The position numbers and the translations under genes are program-made. Source: a virus. From it: a stretch of 21,609 nucleotides of DNA. Positions 14,654 to 21,609 of the stretch are shown here, one piece after another. The notes beneath the pieces are model-generated. The model made no database searches and was not told the origin of the DNA. It saw only the letters and a program-made list of their open reading frames with translations. Positions within the stretch are counted from its first letter, which is position 1; each line of letters starts with the position of its first letter. The stretch covers positions 1 to 21,609 of IMG/VR virus record IMGVR_UViG_3300032053_000609. One strand, written 5' to 3'.

Positions 14654-17413
14654 ATGTCGAAAATTTCACCTATTTTTACAACTGTTGGCAACTATTTGGT
14701 TGATCGATCAGTAGTGCCTTATATCAGATCATTGCCGATGTATATTAGAGGATTTAATCTACGTCCTTACGCTTATGCAAACTATTGGTTTGACCAAGTA
14801 GCAATTAATGCATATGTTCAACCAGCGTCATTTTTACATATTTCTTCTGGCGCCGCAGCAAATCTCTTCACACACCAAGAAGGTGTCTATTGTGTTAATA
14901 CTCACGCATATGGTGTAGTATGTGAGAATTCGCAAGGAACTATTCTCCACATTGACGAAAATTATCTGTGTATGAATGTTCAGCCATTTGGTCCGAATGG
15001 CTCAAACTCATTCGCATCATCTGATTATGCTGTTGGTGATGTTGTTTATATGTCTAACAACTCTCCAGATTTATATTCTAATACATCTATGGCGCGTGTG
15101 GTGTATTGGGATTCTGCAAATGGTGGATTGGCTCTTGATGTTTCTCATGGAACGTTCTCCAATACATCAATAAGTAATGTCATATTTAAAGTTGGTTCTA
15201 CTAATAGAGCTAATGTCGTCAATTTCGTATTTGGTGATAAATTTCCTATTGGTGGGAGAATTATTTCCGTTGCTAATACCGCAAAGAACTTTTTAAATGC
15301 CAATTATCTTCACAATCATGGTGTCATCACAAGAATTTCTGGCGCTGGCAATCAGATTCAATTGTCTGGTAAAGCTAATGCAAACATGGTCAATCAAAAT
15401 ATATATCTTTCTGGTGGGTATGGTATTGGTCAATTAGCAAAAATTATATCAGTTGATACTGGTACTCATGTTGTTACTCTGAATACTTCTTGGGTTGGTC
15501 ATTTTGGTAATTCTTATTATTCAATTGGTCAAGTTCAAGTAGATGATATTGGTATTGCTACTAGCATTTTCCGTATTCCTGAAGACGATAATGCTAAATT
15601 TCAATCTGGTAGTCGTTTGGTAACAGTTAATGATGGTATTTCTCACACTGATAATGCTGCGTCTATGCGCGCATTGGCTACATACGAAGCATCAGGTACA
15701 GGACCAACAAGTGATTCTAAGAGAACTCCGGTTGTTGCTCCTCCTCCACCATTGTCAGCGGGCAGCAGCACAACGACAAGTCCTACTGATCCAACATCAA
15801 GAGCACTAACTCAGATAAGTAATGATCCACAGGCATCAGCAGATCCTCTGGTACAAACATTCTTCACTCCAAAGCCAAATAGCCAAAAGACTGACTATGG
15901 TATTTTCTGCACATCTATAGATCTATTTTTACAAGCAAAACCAACTGGCAATGCAACACATTTTCCTATTAGCGTATACATCGTAGAAACTAACAATGGA
16001 TTCCCAACAACAAAAATGAGAGCACAGACCACGGTTCGCTGGGAAGATGTTAAGACTACAGATGGAGTGACCACGTTCCCTGATTCTGCAAATTCATCTA
16101 CCTATACCAAATTCAGTTTCCCAGATCCAGTATTTCTTTCTCCAGGTAGTGAATATGGTTTGGTTGTTTATTCTGAATCACCAGATTATCAAGTTTGGAT
16201 TGCTCAACTAGGTCAAACTGTTGTTAATAGCACACGTCTGGTTTCCCAGAGTCCATGGGTTGGTGCTCTATTCAAGTCTCAAAATGCTTCTGCTTGGACA
16301 CCTGTTCAAAATCAACAGTTAATGTTTGTATTGAATAAAGCATCCTTCAGCAATCAATCTGCTGCTTTAACTTTCGCAGTAGAACCTCCTACACAAAATA
16401 CTTTCATGGATATTGCATTGCTGCATAGCGGTGATCTAACTTTCCCAGCTGCCAACATATTATATGGATTGAAGACAACTGTTTCTAATACTCTTGCACA
16501 AGATTCTGGGTTCCTATCAGTAGAAGTCAATTCTCCATATAATTTTGGTGGCGATTTAATCAATTCTTCTTTGAGTTCAAATCGTCGTCGCTTGATTGCA
16601 GAAGGCAATGCGAATAGTTGCTTGGTTCAAGTTACTTTAAATAGTTCTGATCCGGATGTGTCTCCATTCTTCCATGCGGAACGTTTGAGTTTAATGTCCG
16701 TGACTAATGTTATCAACAATGGTAGTATTGCTAACACCGATATCTCCATGTTGACAACCGGCACCCATATCAATGCAGCTAACATAGTTGTCACATTCTC
16801 TGCTCCTACTGGAGTTGGTGGTGTCCTTGCTACAGCAAACGTTCTTGGTCTTGCTGGTAATGTTGTAACTTCATCTAATATTAATATTATCAATCCAGGT
16901 TCTGGATATATCGCATCTCCAACAATAACATTATCTGAACCAAGTGCTCTAGCAAATGCGACGGCGCAGGTTTATTCTGAAGATGGTAAGTTTGGTGGTA
17001 ATGGTGTTGCTCGATACATTACTCGTCAAGTTACTTTAGCTGATGGTTTTGACGCCGGAGATCTTGCAGTGTTCATGAATGTTATTCGTCCTCAGGGAAC
17101 TGACATTAGTGTGTACTATAAAGTTCTATCTGCTTCTGATACAGATCCTTTGACTAATAAAAATTGGAAAATCATGTCGAAAGCATTTGATATCTATTCA
17201 GCAGATCAAAGTACTCCTATTCAATTGAATTTTAATACTGGATCAACTGCCATTGGTAGTATTGGAAGTGTCTCTTATGTTGAGAATGGAATAACCTATC
17301 CTATCGGTGGAAAATTTAAGAGCTTCTCTATTAAGATTGTTCTAACAGCAAATGATCCTACAGTTGCTCCAGTGGTCCAAAACTTCCGTGCTATTGCTAT
17401 CCCAGCAGGTTAA
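14654..17413 (+). CDS. Large virion structural protein, companion of the DUF4815 protein
   Basis: The protein has 919 residues. The N-terminal block, 'NYLVDRSVVPYIRSLPMYIR' then GFNLRPYAYANYWFDQVAI, resembles the 'V.P..R...I.F...GL.P....Y.FFD' segment that follows the DUF4815 part in longer phage proteins. Residues about 395-575 form a recognisable beta domain: 'VQTFFTPKPNSQKTDYGIFC', 'SIDLFLQAKP', 'SPGSEYGLVVYSESPDYQVW', 'GALFKSQNASAWTPVQNQQL'. Residues about 705-780 carry a GxGY repeat (Tyr752). The C-terminal block, 'VARYITRQVTLADGFDAGDL' then ISVYYKVLSASDTDP, is also typical of these proteins. A short Pro/Ser/Thr-rich hinge lies near residues 355-390. The start at 14654 has two Shine-Dalgarno-like sites. 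I infer that it works with the preceding protein in the outer baseplate or fibre attachment. Confidence 0.75.
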   Translation: MSKISPIFTTVGNYLVDRSVVPYIRSLPMYIRGFNLRPYAYANYWFDQVAINAYVQPASFLHISSGAAANLFTHQEGVYCVNTHAYGVVCENSQGTILHIDENYLCMNVQPFGPNGSNSFASSDYAVGDVVYMSNNSPDLYSNTSMARVVYWDSANGGLALDVSHGTFSNTSISNVIFKVGSTNRANVVNFVFGDKFPIGGRIISVANTAKNFLNANYLHNHGVITRISGAGNQIQLSGKANANMVNQNIYLSGGYGIGQLAKIISVDTGTHVVTLNTSWVGHFGNSYYSIGQVQVDDIGIATSIFRIPEDDNAKFQSGSRLVTVNDGISHTDNAASMRALATYEASGTGPTSDSKRTPVVAPPPPLSAGSSTTTSPTDPTSRALTQISNDPQASADPLVQTFFTPKPNSQKTDYGIFCTSIDLFLQAKPTGNATHFPISVYIVETNNGFPTTKMRAQTTVRWEDVKTTDGVTTFPDSANSSTYTKFSFPDPVFLSPGSEYGLVVYSESPDYQVWIAQLGQTVVNSTRLVSQSPWVGALFKSQNASAWTPVQNQQLMFVLNKASFSNQSAALTFAVEPPTQNTFMDIALLHSGDLTFPAANILYGLKTTVSNTLAQDSGFLSVEVNSPYNFGGDLINSSLSSNRRRLIAEGNANSCLVQVTLNSSDPDVSPFFHAERLSLMSVTNVINNGSIANTDISMLTTGTHINAANIVVTFSAPTGVGGVLATANVLGLAGNVVTSSNINIINPGSGYIASPTITLSEPSALANATAQVYSEDGKFGGNGVARYITRQVTLADGFDAGDLAVFMNVIRPQGTDISVYYKVLSASDTDPLTNKNWKIMSKAFDIYSADQSTPIQLNFNTGSTAIGSIGSVSYVENGITYPIGGKFKSFSIKIVLTANDPTVAPVVQNFRAIAIPAG
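16880..16990 (+). repeat. GxGY repeat module in the 919-residue protein
   Basis: There is one clear copy at Tyr752 (NPGSGYIASPTITLSE), preceded by 'ANVLGLAGNVVTSSNINI' and followed by 'ANATAQVY'. It is inserted just before the conserved 'ARYITRQVTLADGFD' block, where related proteins would be expected to run on without it. Confidence 0.65.
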
Positions 17414-17417
17414 TATT

Positions 17418-17630
17418 ATGACTAGATTTGCTAAGATTATTGATCATGAAAATCTAATTAGAGATATGAGTACACAGGCGATCTTGAATACAGATCATTC
17501 TATTGTTAGAAAACATGAGAAAAGAATGCTTGATCTTCAAAAAGAACAGGCTCGTGAAAATGAAATAAATACCATCAGGGGTGATCTGGCGGAAATTAAA
17601 AAGCTTCTAAGTTCACTGGTTCACAAATAA
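17418..17630 (+). CDS. Small conserved T4-like phage protein, predicted coiled coil
   Basis: This is a 70-residue protein beginning MTRFAKIIDHENLIRDMSTQ. The opening FAK(I/V)(I/V)DHENL(I/V)RDM is, as I recall, a recurrent motif in small proteins of T4-like phages in this genome position; the function is unknown. The rest is strongly helical and charged (KHEKRMLDLQKEQAREN, then GDLAEIKKLLSSLVHK), with heptad-like hydrophobic spacing suggesting a coiled coil. I chose the ATG at 17418 because the upstream in-frame ATG at 17352 lies deep inside the preceding gene and lacks a ribosome site, whereas AGGT precedes 17418 by seven bases. It lies between the large virion gene and the fibre gene, so a role as adaptor or assembly factor is possible but unproven. 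Confidence 0.75.
   Translation: MTRFAKIIDHENLIRDMSTQAILNTDHSIVRKHEKRMLDLQKEQARENEINTIRGDLAEIKKLLSSLVHK
17564..17571 (+). promoter_or_regulatory. Possible T4-type late promoter (AATAAATA) upstream of the fibre gene
   Basis: AATAAATA lies within the small coiled-coil gene, 70 bases before the fibre start at 17642. It fits NATAAATA and differs from T4 TATAAATA at one base. It would let the fibre gene be transcribed separately. Chance occurrence within coding DNA is quite possible; a third match, GATAAATA at 7783-7790 inside the gp7-like gene, is probably chance. Confidence 0.3.
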
Positions 17631-17641
17631 GAGTATAACAG

Positions 17642-20062
17642 ATGGCAAATGCCAATATCAATTTAATTGCATTATCTAATACATTCAATGATTGGAGAAT
17701 TGTAGATAATAATCTTGCGAATTCAGTGAATGAATTGCGCAATGGAAACTATTATAAGGATGGAGGAAACTTCACTCTTGCGACCGGCACACTATTAATC
17801 TCTGGTGCAACTGGAACAACTCTTTCTGTTGTTGGCAATACTTTGTTGTCTGGCGTGACAACTATGGGATCCTCTATCACTACTGGTGATGAGAGCGCGT
17901 TTGGTAATCTAACAATGACAGGTGTGGGTAGTTCTTTGGCTGCTGCCAATGTCATTACTTCTCCAACTATTATAGCTAATGCAAGTTTGCTAGCTAATGG
18001 TTTGTTATTGGTCACAGGATCTAATCTTGCCAATACCAGATTGGTTAGTACCATCAATGGTAATGCTATAGTCAATGTTGCTAATGTGTTCTTAATGTCA
18101 AATACTGGTAACACAGAACTCAAGGGAGTTTTGTTTCTAACCAATACTGCAACTGCCTTGAATATTACAAATAATGCGATCATTGCTGGTAATCTATCTG
18201 TCCTTCAATCTGCCAATCTCAATATTGCCAATATAACTCAGGCAATTATCTTAACATCAAATGTTGCCTTAAGCAATACCGTAAACTCTTTTGTCACCGG
18301 AGTAATAACTGCTTCCAATTCTACGGTTGGTAATGCTTTTGTGGTTGCTGCTGGTAACATTGGTGCTAATGGTATCACTGTAACTAAAGACTTGGTTGTT
18401 GCTCAGAATACAAAACTAAATCAAGCTAATGTCACTCTTGCCAATATAACTCAGGCAATTATTGCAACATCAAATGTTGCCTTAAGTAACACGGTAAACT
18501 CTTTTGTCACCGGAGTAATAACTGCTTCCAATTCTACGGTTGGTAATGCGTTCGTTGTCGCTGCTGGTAACATTGGTGCTAATGGTATCACTGTAACTAC
18601 AGACTTGGTCGTTGCTCAGAACACAAAGCTAACTCAAGCCAATGTTACGACTCTTAATGCTTCAGTTGTTTCTATTACAACTAACGCAAGTCTTACAACT
18701 CTATTCTTAGATCCAACTAAAGTCTTCCAGATTGTCAATGGAAATGCTACGTTCAATAACGTAATAATTAATGGAACAACGACAACTGTGGGTAATACTG
18801 TATCTTCTTCTGATACATTTGTTCTTCGTAGTGGACTTGCTACCTCTGGTGATATACACATCGTTGGTATTCAAGGAACAACAAATGGTAATGCTGATTT
18901 CAAATTTAATCAGACTGCTAATGTATTTCAAACAACGGCTAATGTCGCCAATGGTTATACAACTGTTATTACAACAGCAAACATTGCTGATTCTGTAAGT
19001 AACACTTCTCTAACTGCGGTTGGCTCCGCTAACTCTGTTGCTTGGGCGTGGGAACAGGCAAATCTAGCATACAATGCTGCTAACAATGCGTCTAACATAG
19101 CAAACAGTGGAACCACTGCCAACGCTGCATATATTCAGGCAAATCTAGCAGCAAACCTTGTAGCCGTTCTTGCCAATGCTGGTTTGATAATGGCAAATGC
19201 CAATTTGAATTTTAACAATACCGCAACTGTTAATGTTTCTGTAACGGCAAATGGGACAATGAAGGCAGCTAATATTTCCTTCTCACTCAATACTTCTGCT
19301 GGTGTTCTTGGTCCTCAGGGTCCTCAAGGTCCTTCTGGAACAGCAGGAGCGCAAGGTCCTCAAGGTCCTGCGGGAACAGCAGGAGCGCAAGGTCCTCAAG
19401 GTCCTACTGGTGGTACTGGTTCAACAGGAGCGCAAGGTCCTCAAGGTCCTACTGGTGGTGCGGGTAGCACTGGTCCGCAGGGACCGCAGGGACCACAAGG
19501 ACCACAGGGACCAACTGGTGCTACTGGAGCACAAGGACCACAAGGTCCAGCGGGTTCAACTGGTGGCACTGGTTCAACAGGTCCGCAGGGTCCTCAAGGT
19601 CCGCAGGGTCCTACTGGTTCAACAGGTCCGCAAGGTCCTACTGGTCCTGGAACTCTAGTTTCGCAGGCATCAACTTATGTTGCCCACTATTCTGCAGCAA
19701 CAACCATCACAGGCGCAGCTGCATTCACATATAATGGCACAACAGTAACAGCAGGTGACTTTGCTGCTACATCTGATGCTAGATTTAAGAATATTGTGGG
19801 ACCAATTTATGATCCAATTGGAAAATTGAGTAGAGTTCGTGGTGTTGAATACACTTGGAATGGTTTAGGTCTCGAAAAAGTTTCTAAGGATACTAGATTG
19901 CAGGTTGGTGTCATAGCTCAGGATGTTGAACAAATATATCCTTCTGCTGTTTCAGAAAGTGCAGACAAATATCTAAGTGTTTCTTATAATAAGCTAATTC
20001 CTATTCTAATAGAAGCAATCAAAGCACTGGATGATAGACTTAAGAACCTAGAGAGAAAGTAA
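17642..20062 (+). CDS. Tail fibre with collagen-like stalk and C-terminal S74 intramolecular chaperone
   Basis: The protein has 806 residues. The N-terminus, '[20 protein letters not shown]' then [19 protein letters not shown], is the type found at the virion-attached end of T4-like marine fibres. Residues about 60-510 are repetitive Asn/Thr/Ala/Val beta text, including two near-identical 71-residue units. Residues 511-553 are a module shared with the gene at 21256. Residues 557-670 are 38 uninterrupted Gly-X-Y triplets (mostly GPQ, GPT, GST), expected to form a rigid collagen-like triple helix. Residues about 709-806 are a peptidase S74 domain: ATSDARFKN, then RGVEYTWNG, '[15 protein letters not shown]', '[20 protein letters not shown]'. 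Such domains help trimers fold and then release themselves at a conserved Ser-Asp, here Ser711-Asp712. The fibre probably mediates host recognition. AAGAG precedes the start by eight bases. Confidence 0.88.
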   Translation: MANANINLIALSNTFNDWRIVDNNLANSVNELRNGNYYKDGGNFTLATGTLLISGATGTTLSVVGNTLLSGVTTMGSSITTGDESAFGNLTMTGVGSSLAAANVITSPTIIANASLLANGLLLVTGSNLANTRLVSTINGNAIVNVANVFLMSNTGNTELKGVLFLTNTATALNITNNAIIAGNLSVLQSANLNIANITQAIILTSNVALSNTVNSFVTGVITASNSTVGNAFVVAAGNIGANGITVTKDLVVAQNTKLNQANVTLANITQAIIATSNVALSNTVNSFVTGVITASNSTVGNAFVVAAGNIGANGITVTTDLVVAQNTKLTQANVTTLNASVVSITTNASLTTLFLDPTKVFQIVNGNATFNNVIINGTTTTVGNTVSSSDTFVLRSGLATSGDIHIVGIQGTTNGNADFKFNQTANVFQTTANVANGYTTVITTANIADSVSNTSLTAVGSANSVAWAWEQANLAYNAANNASNIANSGTTANAAYIQANLAANLVAVLANAGLIMANANLNFNNTATVNVSVTANGTMKAANISFSLNTSAGVLGPQGPQGPSGTAGAQGPQGPAGTAGAQGPQGPTGGTGSTGAQGPQGPTGGAGSTGPQGPQGPQGPQGPTGATGAQGPQGPAGSTGGTGSTGPQGPQGPQGPTGSTGPQGPTGPGTLVSQASTYVAHYSAATTITGAAAFTYNGTTVTAGDFAATSDARFKNIVGPIYDPIGKLSRVRGVEYTWNGLGLEKVSKDTRLQVGVIAQDVEQIYPSAVSESADKYLSVSYNKLIPILIEAIKALDDRLKNLERK
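18227..18652 (+). repeat. Two tandem 213-base units in the fibre gene
   Basis: Units at 18227-18439 and 18440-18652 encode 71 residues each, with only three clear substitutions in the aligned core (Leu/Ala, Lys/Thr, Asn/Thr). One 56-base stretch, beginning GTAAACTCTTTTGTCACCGG, is identical in both. Other parts differ mostly at silent positions. This suggests a fairly recent duplication or gene conversion that lengthens the beta shaft. Confidence 0.9.
19310..19651 (+). repeat. Collagen-like Gly-X-Y tract, 38 triplets
   Basis: The tract encodes Gly-X-Y without interruption from Gly557 to Gly670. It is repetitive in DNA too: a 33-base block beginning GGAACAGCAGGAGCGCAAGG occurs at 19337-19369 and again, identically, at 19373-19405. 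Such DNA can expand or contract by slippage, changing stalk length. Confidence 0.95.
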
Positions 20063-20874
20063 TGACTCTTCCATCTAGTGGAACCATTCTTCTTAGTCAA
20101 ATTAAGACTGAATTCGGTGGTGCTGCACCATTTCTTAGCTATCTTGCTGGCGCAGGTATTGTTGGAGTTGGTCAAGCCAATGGAACTTCTGTTGCCATTC
20201 CCACATCTGGAACTCTCCACTTCTATGATTTTTATGGTGCCACCAAATTTGCTGGCGCTACTCATACATACACATCTGCTGTATCGGGTGCAACAGAAAC
20301 AATTCCTGATGGAGCAACTGCAGTCATCGTTGAAATATTCGGCGCTGGCGGTGGCGGTGGCGGCGGCAGCACCAATATCAAAGAAACGAATCTGGGCGGC
20401 GGCGGCGGTGGTGGAAGTGGTGCTCTTTCCAGAAGCTCTATATCTTGTGTTGGACAAAAGACCTTTACATACACCGTCGGTGCCGGTGGTGCCGGTGGTG
20501 CTGGCGATTCTGGTGGTAATCAAGCAGCCAGTGGATCTGCAGGTGGCGCATCTAGTGTCTCAAGTGGAACTCAATCCATTACCACAATGTCAGCTGATGG
20601 TGGCTTAGGTGGTATTGGAGCATTAGGTGCTGGTAGTGGTGCTGGTGGTGCTGGTGGCGCGAGTGCCAGCGGCGGCAACGTAGTTAATACTGTTCCTGGA
20701 ACCACCGGAACTGCTGGCACGGCGGGCAACCCAGGTACTGGTGGTGCTGGTGGTGCTGGTTTATCTGGATCTATTTCAAGTGGGCTAGCCGGTGGTGATG
20801 GTGCAACTGGTGGCACTCCATATTCTGCTGGATCTACTGGTGGCGCTGGTAAAGTAATCTTCCAATACACATAA
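20062..20874 (+). CDS. Glycine-rich tail protein, candidate fibre-tip adhesin
   Basis: The protein has 270 residues. The N-terminus, 'LPSSGTILLSQIKTEFGGAA' and later 'IPTSGTLHFYDFYGA', is a recurrent opening of phage tail and adhesin proteins. Next comes 'ETIPDGATAVIVEIFGAGGG', the usual lead into Gly-rich phage domains. From about residue 92 the protein is dominated by Gly/Ala/Ser with runs of up to seven glycines (GAGGGGGGGS, GGGGGGGSG) and GGAGGAGG blocks, ending GGAGKVIFQYT. It overlaps the S74 fibre gene by one base (TAATG) and has GAGAG upstream, so the two are probably made together. By analogy with Gly-rich gp38 adhesins of some T4-like phages, whose polyglycine helices pack as a sandwich and bind receptor, a fibre-tip role is plausible; I do not see enough similarity to name it gp38. 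Confidence 0.7.
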   Translation: MTLPSSGTILLSQIKTEFGGAAPFLSYLAGAGIVGVGQANGTSVAIPTSGTLHFYDFYGATKFAGATHTYTSAVSGATETIPDGATAVIVEIFGAGGGGGGGSTNIKETNLGGGGGGGSGALSRSSISCVGQKTFTYTVGAGGAGGAGDSGGNQAASGSAGGASSVSSGTQSITTMSADGGLGGIGALGAGSGAGGAGGASASGGNVVNTVPGTTGTAGTAGNPGTGGAGGAGLSGSISSGLAGGDGATGGTPYSAGSTGGAGKVIFQYT

Positions 20875-20876
20875 CT

Positions 20877-20894
20877 TCACCTAAATATTGGTGA
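20877..20894 (+). other. Small hairpin with TAAATA in its loop
   Basis: TCACC (20877-20881) and GGTGA (20890-20894) form a 5-bp stem around the 8-base loop TAAATATT. No strong T-run follows, so it is a poor intrinsic terminator. TAAATA (20882-20887) is the core of late-promoter-like motifs and lies 40 bases before the next start. It could be a weak regulatory site between the adhesin gene and the next unit. Confidence 0.3.
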
Positions 20895-20906
20895 TTACAA
20901 TTATTC

Positions 20907-20912
20907 TAAGGA
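20907..20912 (+). promoter_or_regulatory. Shine-Dalgarno TAAGGA for the gene at 20922
   Basis: TAAGGA ends nine bases before the ATG at 20922. It is the clearest ribosome site in the window and fixes that start. Confidence 0.75.
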
Positions 20913-20921
20913 TTTAAGAAA

Positions 20922-21254
20922 ATGGCATATACTGATTTATATTTGAATCAGGGAGCAGATTATAACACTACTTTGACATTGACCGCAACAGACGGATCTT
21001 TGTTGAATGTCGTGGGATATGTCTTTACTAGCCAGTTTCGCAAATCCTATTATTCTGCAAACGCAACTGCTAATATTGATGTAACCATTACTGATGGCTC
21101 TAATGGTCTGGTTACTCTTGCCATGACGGCAGCGAATACTACCAATGTTGCTGCAGGACGTTATGTCTATGATATCAAAATGAAAGATGTTGCCAATGTA
21201 GTAACTAGAATTGTAGAAGGTATTATCACTGTATCTCCTCAGGTAACAATATAA
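20922..21254 (+). CDS. Small virion-associated protein, all-beta, function unknown
   Basis: The protein has 110 residues. It begins AYTDLYLNQGADYNTTLTLT, followed by 'VGYVFTSQFRKSYYSANATA' and 'AGRYVYDIKMKDVANVVTRI', then VEGIITVSPQVT. This pattern (QG.D...., then 'G....SQ.RKSYYS', 'GRYVYD', 'R..EGI..V.P.VT') recurs, as I recall, in unnamed proteins of marine T4-like phages and resembles the immunoglobulin-like N-terminal domains of tail or upper-baseplate proteins. It has no signal peptide or membrane segment. It is translated from a strong TAAGGA site and sits one base before the next start. A role in attaching the following collagen-motif protein is possible. Confidence 0.7.
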   Translation: MAYTDLYLNQGADYNTTLTLTATDGSLLNVVGYVFTSQFRKSYYSANATANIDVTITDGSNGLVTLAMTAANTTNVAAGRYVYDIKMKDVANVVTRIVEGIITVSPQVTI

Positions 21255-21255
21255 C

Positions 21256-21609
21256 ATGAAGATCATTGTTACCGAAACTCATAAAATTGCCAACGTCAAG
21301 TTTGGTGGTATTACTACAGGACCGCAAGGTCCTTCTGGTCCTTCTGGTCCTTCCGGTGGCGGTGGCGGAAGTGGTGCTAACGTAGCTTCTACATATGCCA
21401 ATGGAACACTTGTTGTTGCTAATGCCAATATCAATTTCAATAATACAGCAACAGTAAATGTTGTAGCAACAGCAAATGGTACGACTGCTGCCAATATTTC
21501 ATTCTCTGTAAATACAGCGGCTGTTGGTGGCGGAGGAGCTAATGTAGTTTCTACCTTTGCCAATGGTACTCTGATAGTTGCCAATGCAAATATCAATTTC
21601 AATAATACA
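21256..21609 (+). CDS. Second collagen-motif fibre-like protein (3' end outside window)
   Basis: An ATG at 21256, one base after the preceding stop, opens a frame of at least 118 codons that runs off the window without a stop. It starts MKIIVTETHKIANVKFGGI, then has four Gly-X-Y triplets (GPQGPSGPSGPSG, 21319-21354) and a Gly-rich hinge (GGGGGSGAN). Two copies of a 54-residue module follow: 'STYANGTLVVANANINFNNT' with 'ATVNVVATANGT', then ANISFSVNTAA. The same module stands before the collagen tract of the fibre encoded at 17642. AGGT at 21241-21244 is a weak ribosome site. It is probably another fibre or adhesin subunit; its length and C-terminal domain cannot be seen. Confidence 0.75.
   Translation, partial: MKIIVTETHKIANVKFGGITTGPQGPSGPSGPSGGGGGSGANVASTYANGTLVVANANINFNNTATVNVVATANGTTAANISFSVNTAAVGGGGANVVSTFANGTLIVANANINFNNT
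21376..21609 (+). repeat. 162-base tandem units in the second fibre-like gene
   Basis: The unit at 21376-21537 begins again at 21538 and continues to the window end. Each encodes (G)ANV(A/V)ST(Y/F)ANGTL(V/I)VANANINFNN. Several differences between copies are silent (GCTAACGTAGCT against GCTAATGTAGTT). Further copies may follow outside the window. Confidence 0.85.

Noticed and set aside
17352-17417. Upstream start for the small coiled-coil protein
   Set aside because: It would overlap the preceding gene by about 60 bases, has no ribosome site, and would add residues in front of the MTRFAK opening that looks like the natural N-terminus.
19302-19658. 118-codon open frame in another frame across the collagen tract
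   Set aside because: Its Arg/Lys/Val/Leu repeats ([16 protein letters not shown]) are simply the out-of-frame reading of Gly-Pro-Gln codons.
20078-20608. 176-codon plus-strand frame overlapping the Gly-rich gene, and minus-strand frames in the same place
   Set aside because: GC-rich Gly/Ala codon repeats keep all frames open. Only the frame starting at 20062 has the TAATG overlap, a ribosome site and a recognisable N-terminus.
18227-21609. Diversity-generating retroelement variable region
   Set aside because: The repeats differ mostly at silent positions and not at adenines of a template, and no reverse transcriptase or template repeat is present in the window.
1-21609. tRNA, rRNA, CRISPR array, insertion sequence or integrase site
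   Set aside because: The window is almost entirely coding, with gaps of at most 81 bases. No cloverleaf, spaced repeat array, inverted-repeat-bounded transposase or recombinase gene was seen.

Overview
The window is a late structural module from a T4-like contractile-tailed bacteriophage. All recognised genes lie on the + strand, are packed end to end (the largest gap is 81 bases), and encode the baseplate hub, baseplate wedge and tail-fibre or adhesin region. The evidence is a run of proteins that read as T4 gp27, gp5, gp25, gp6, gp7 and gp8 homologues, followed by large DUF4815-type virion proteins, a collagen-like fibre with a self-cleaving C-terminal chaperone, and a glycine-rich adhesin. 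The sequence is AT-rich. The protein set resembles the T4-like phages of aquatic bacteria (cyanophage and pelagiphage type) more than enteric T4. The host cannot be identified from this window.

Layout: bases 3-3256 hold the central hub, a gp27-like protein whose start lies before the window, then a gp5-like spike overlapping it by one base. Bases 3293-10749 hold the wedge: gp25, gp6, gp7-like and gp8-like proteins. Bases 10831-17413 hold two large virion proteins that look like the two halves of one family. Bases 17418-17630 encode a 70-residue coiled-coil protein. Bases 17642-20874 hold the collagen/S74 fibre and the glycine-rich protein. Bases 20922-21254 encode a small conserved structural protein, and a second collagen-motif fibre begins at 21256 and runs off the end.

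How the genes work together: the hub (gp27/gp5) would sit at the centre of the baseplate with the spike pointing at the cell. Six wedges (gp6, gp7, gp8, gp25) would surround it, and the long repeat-rich proteins would be attached to the periphery for receptor binding. Genes are joined by TAATG overlaps or short gaps, which points to one co-translated late operon. A few ATAAATA-type late-promoter-like motifs are present, but they are not more frequent than expected by chance in such AT-rich DNA.

The most notable points are these. (i) The spike carries its lysozyme at the extreme C-terminus, after the beta-helix needle, unlike T4 gp5. (ii) The third residue of its lysozyme triad is Ala. (iii) A small 'GxGY' repeat module recurs in four different baseplate proteins. 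(iv) The gp7-like protein lacks the T4 N-terminal half and instead has a sugar-binding-like C-terminal extension. (v) An unlisted 24-codon mini-gene exactly fills the largest gap. (vi) Recent tandem duplications occur in the two fibre genes, which share a module. No RNA genes, CRISPR, insertion sequences or integration genes were seen.
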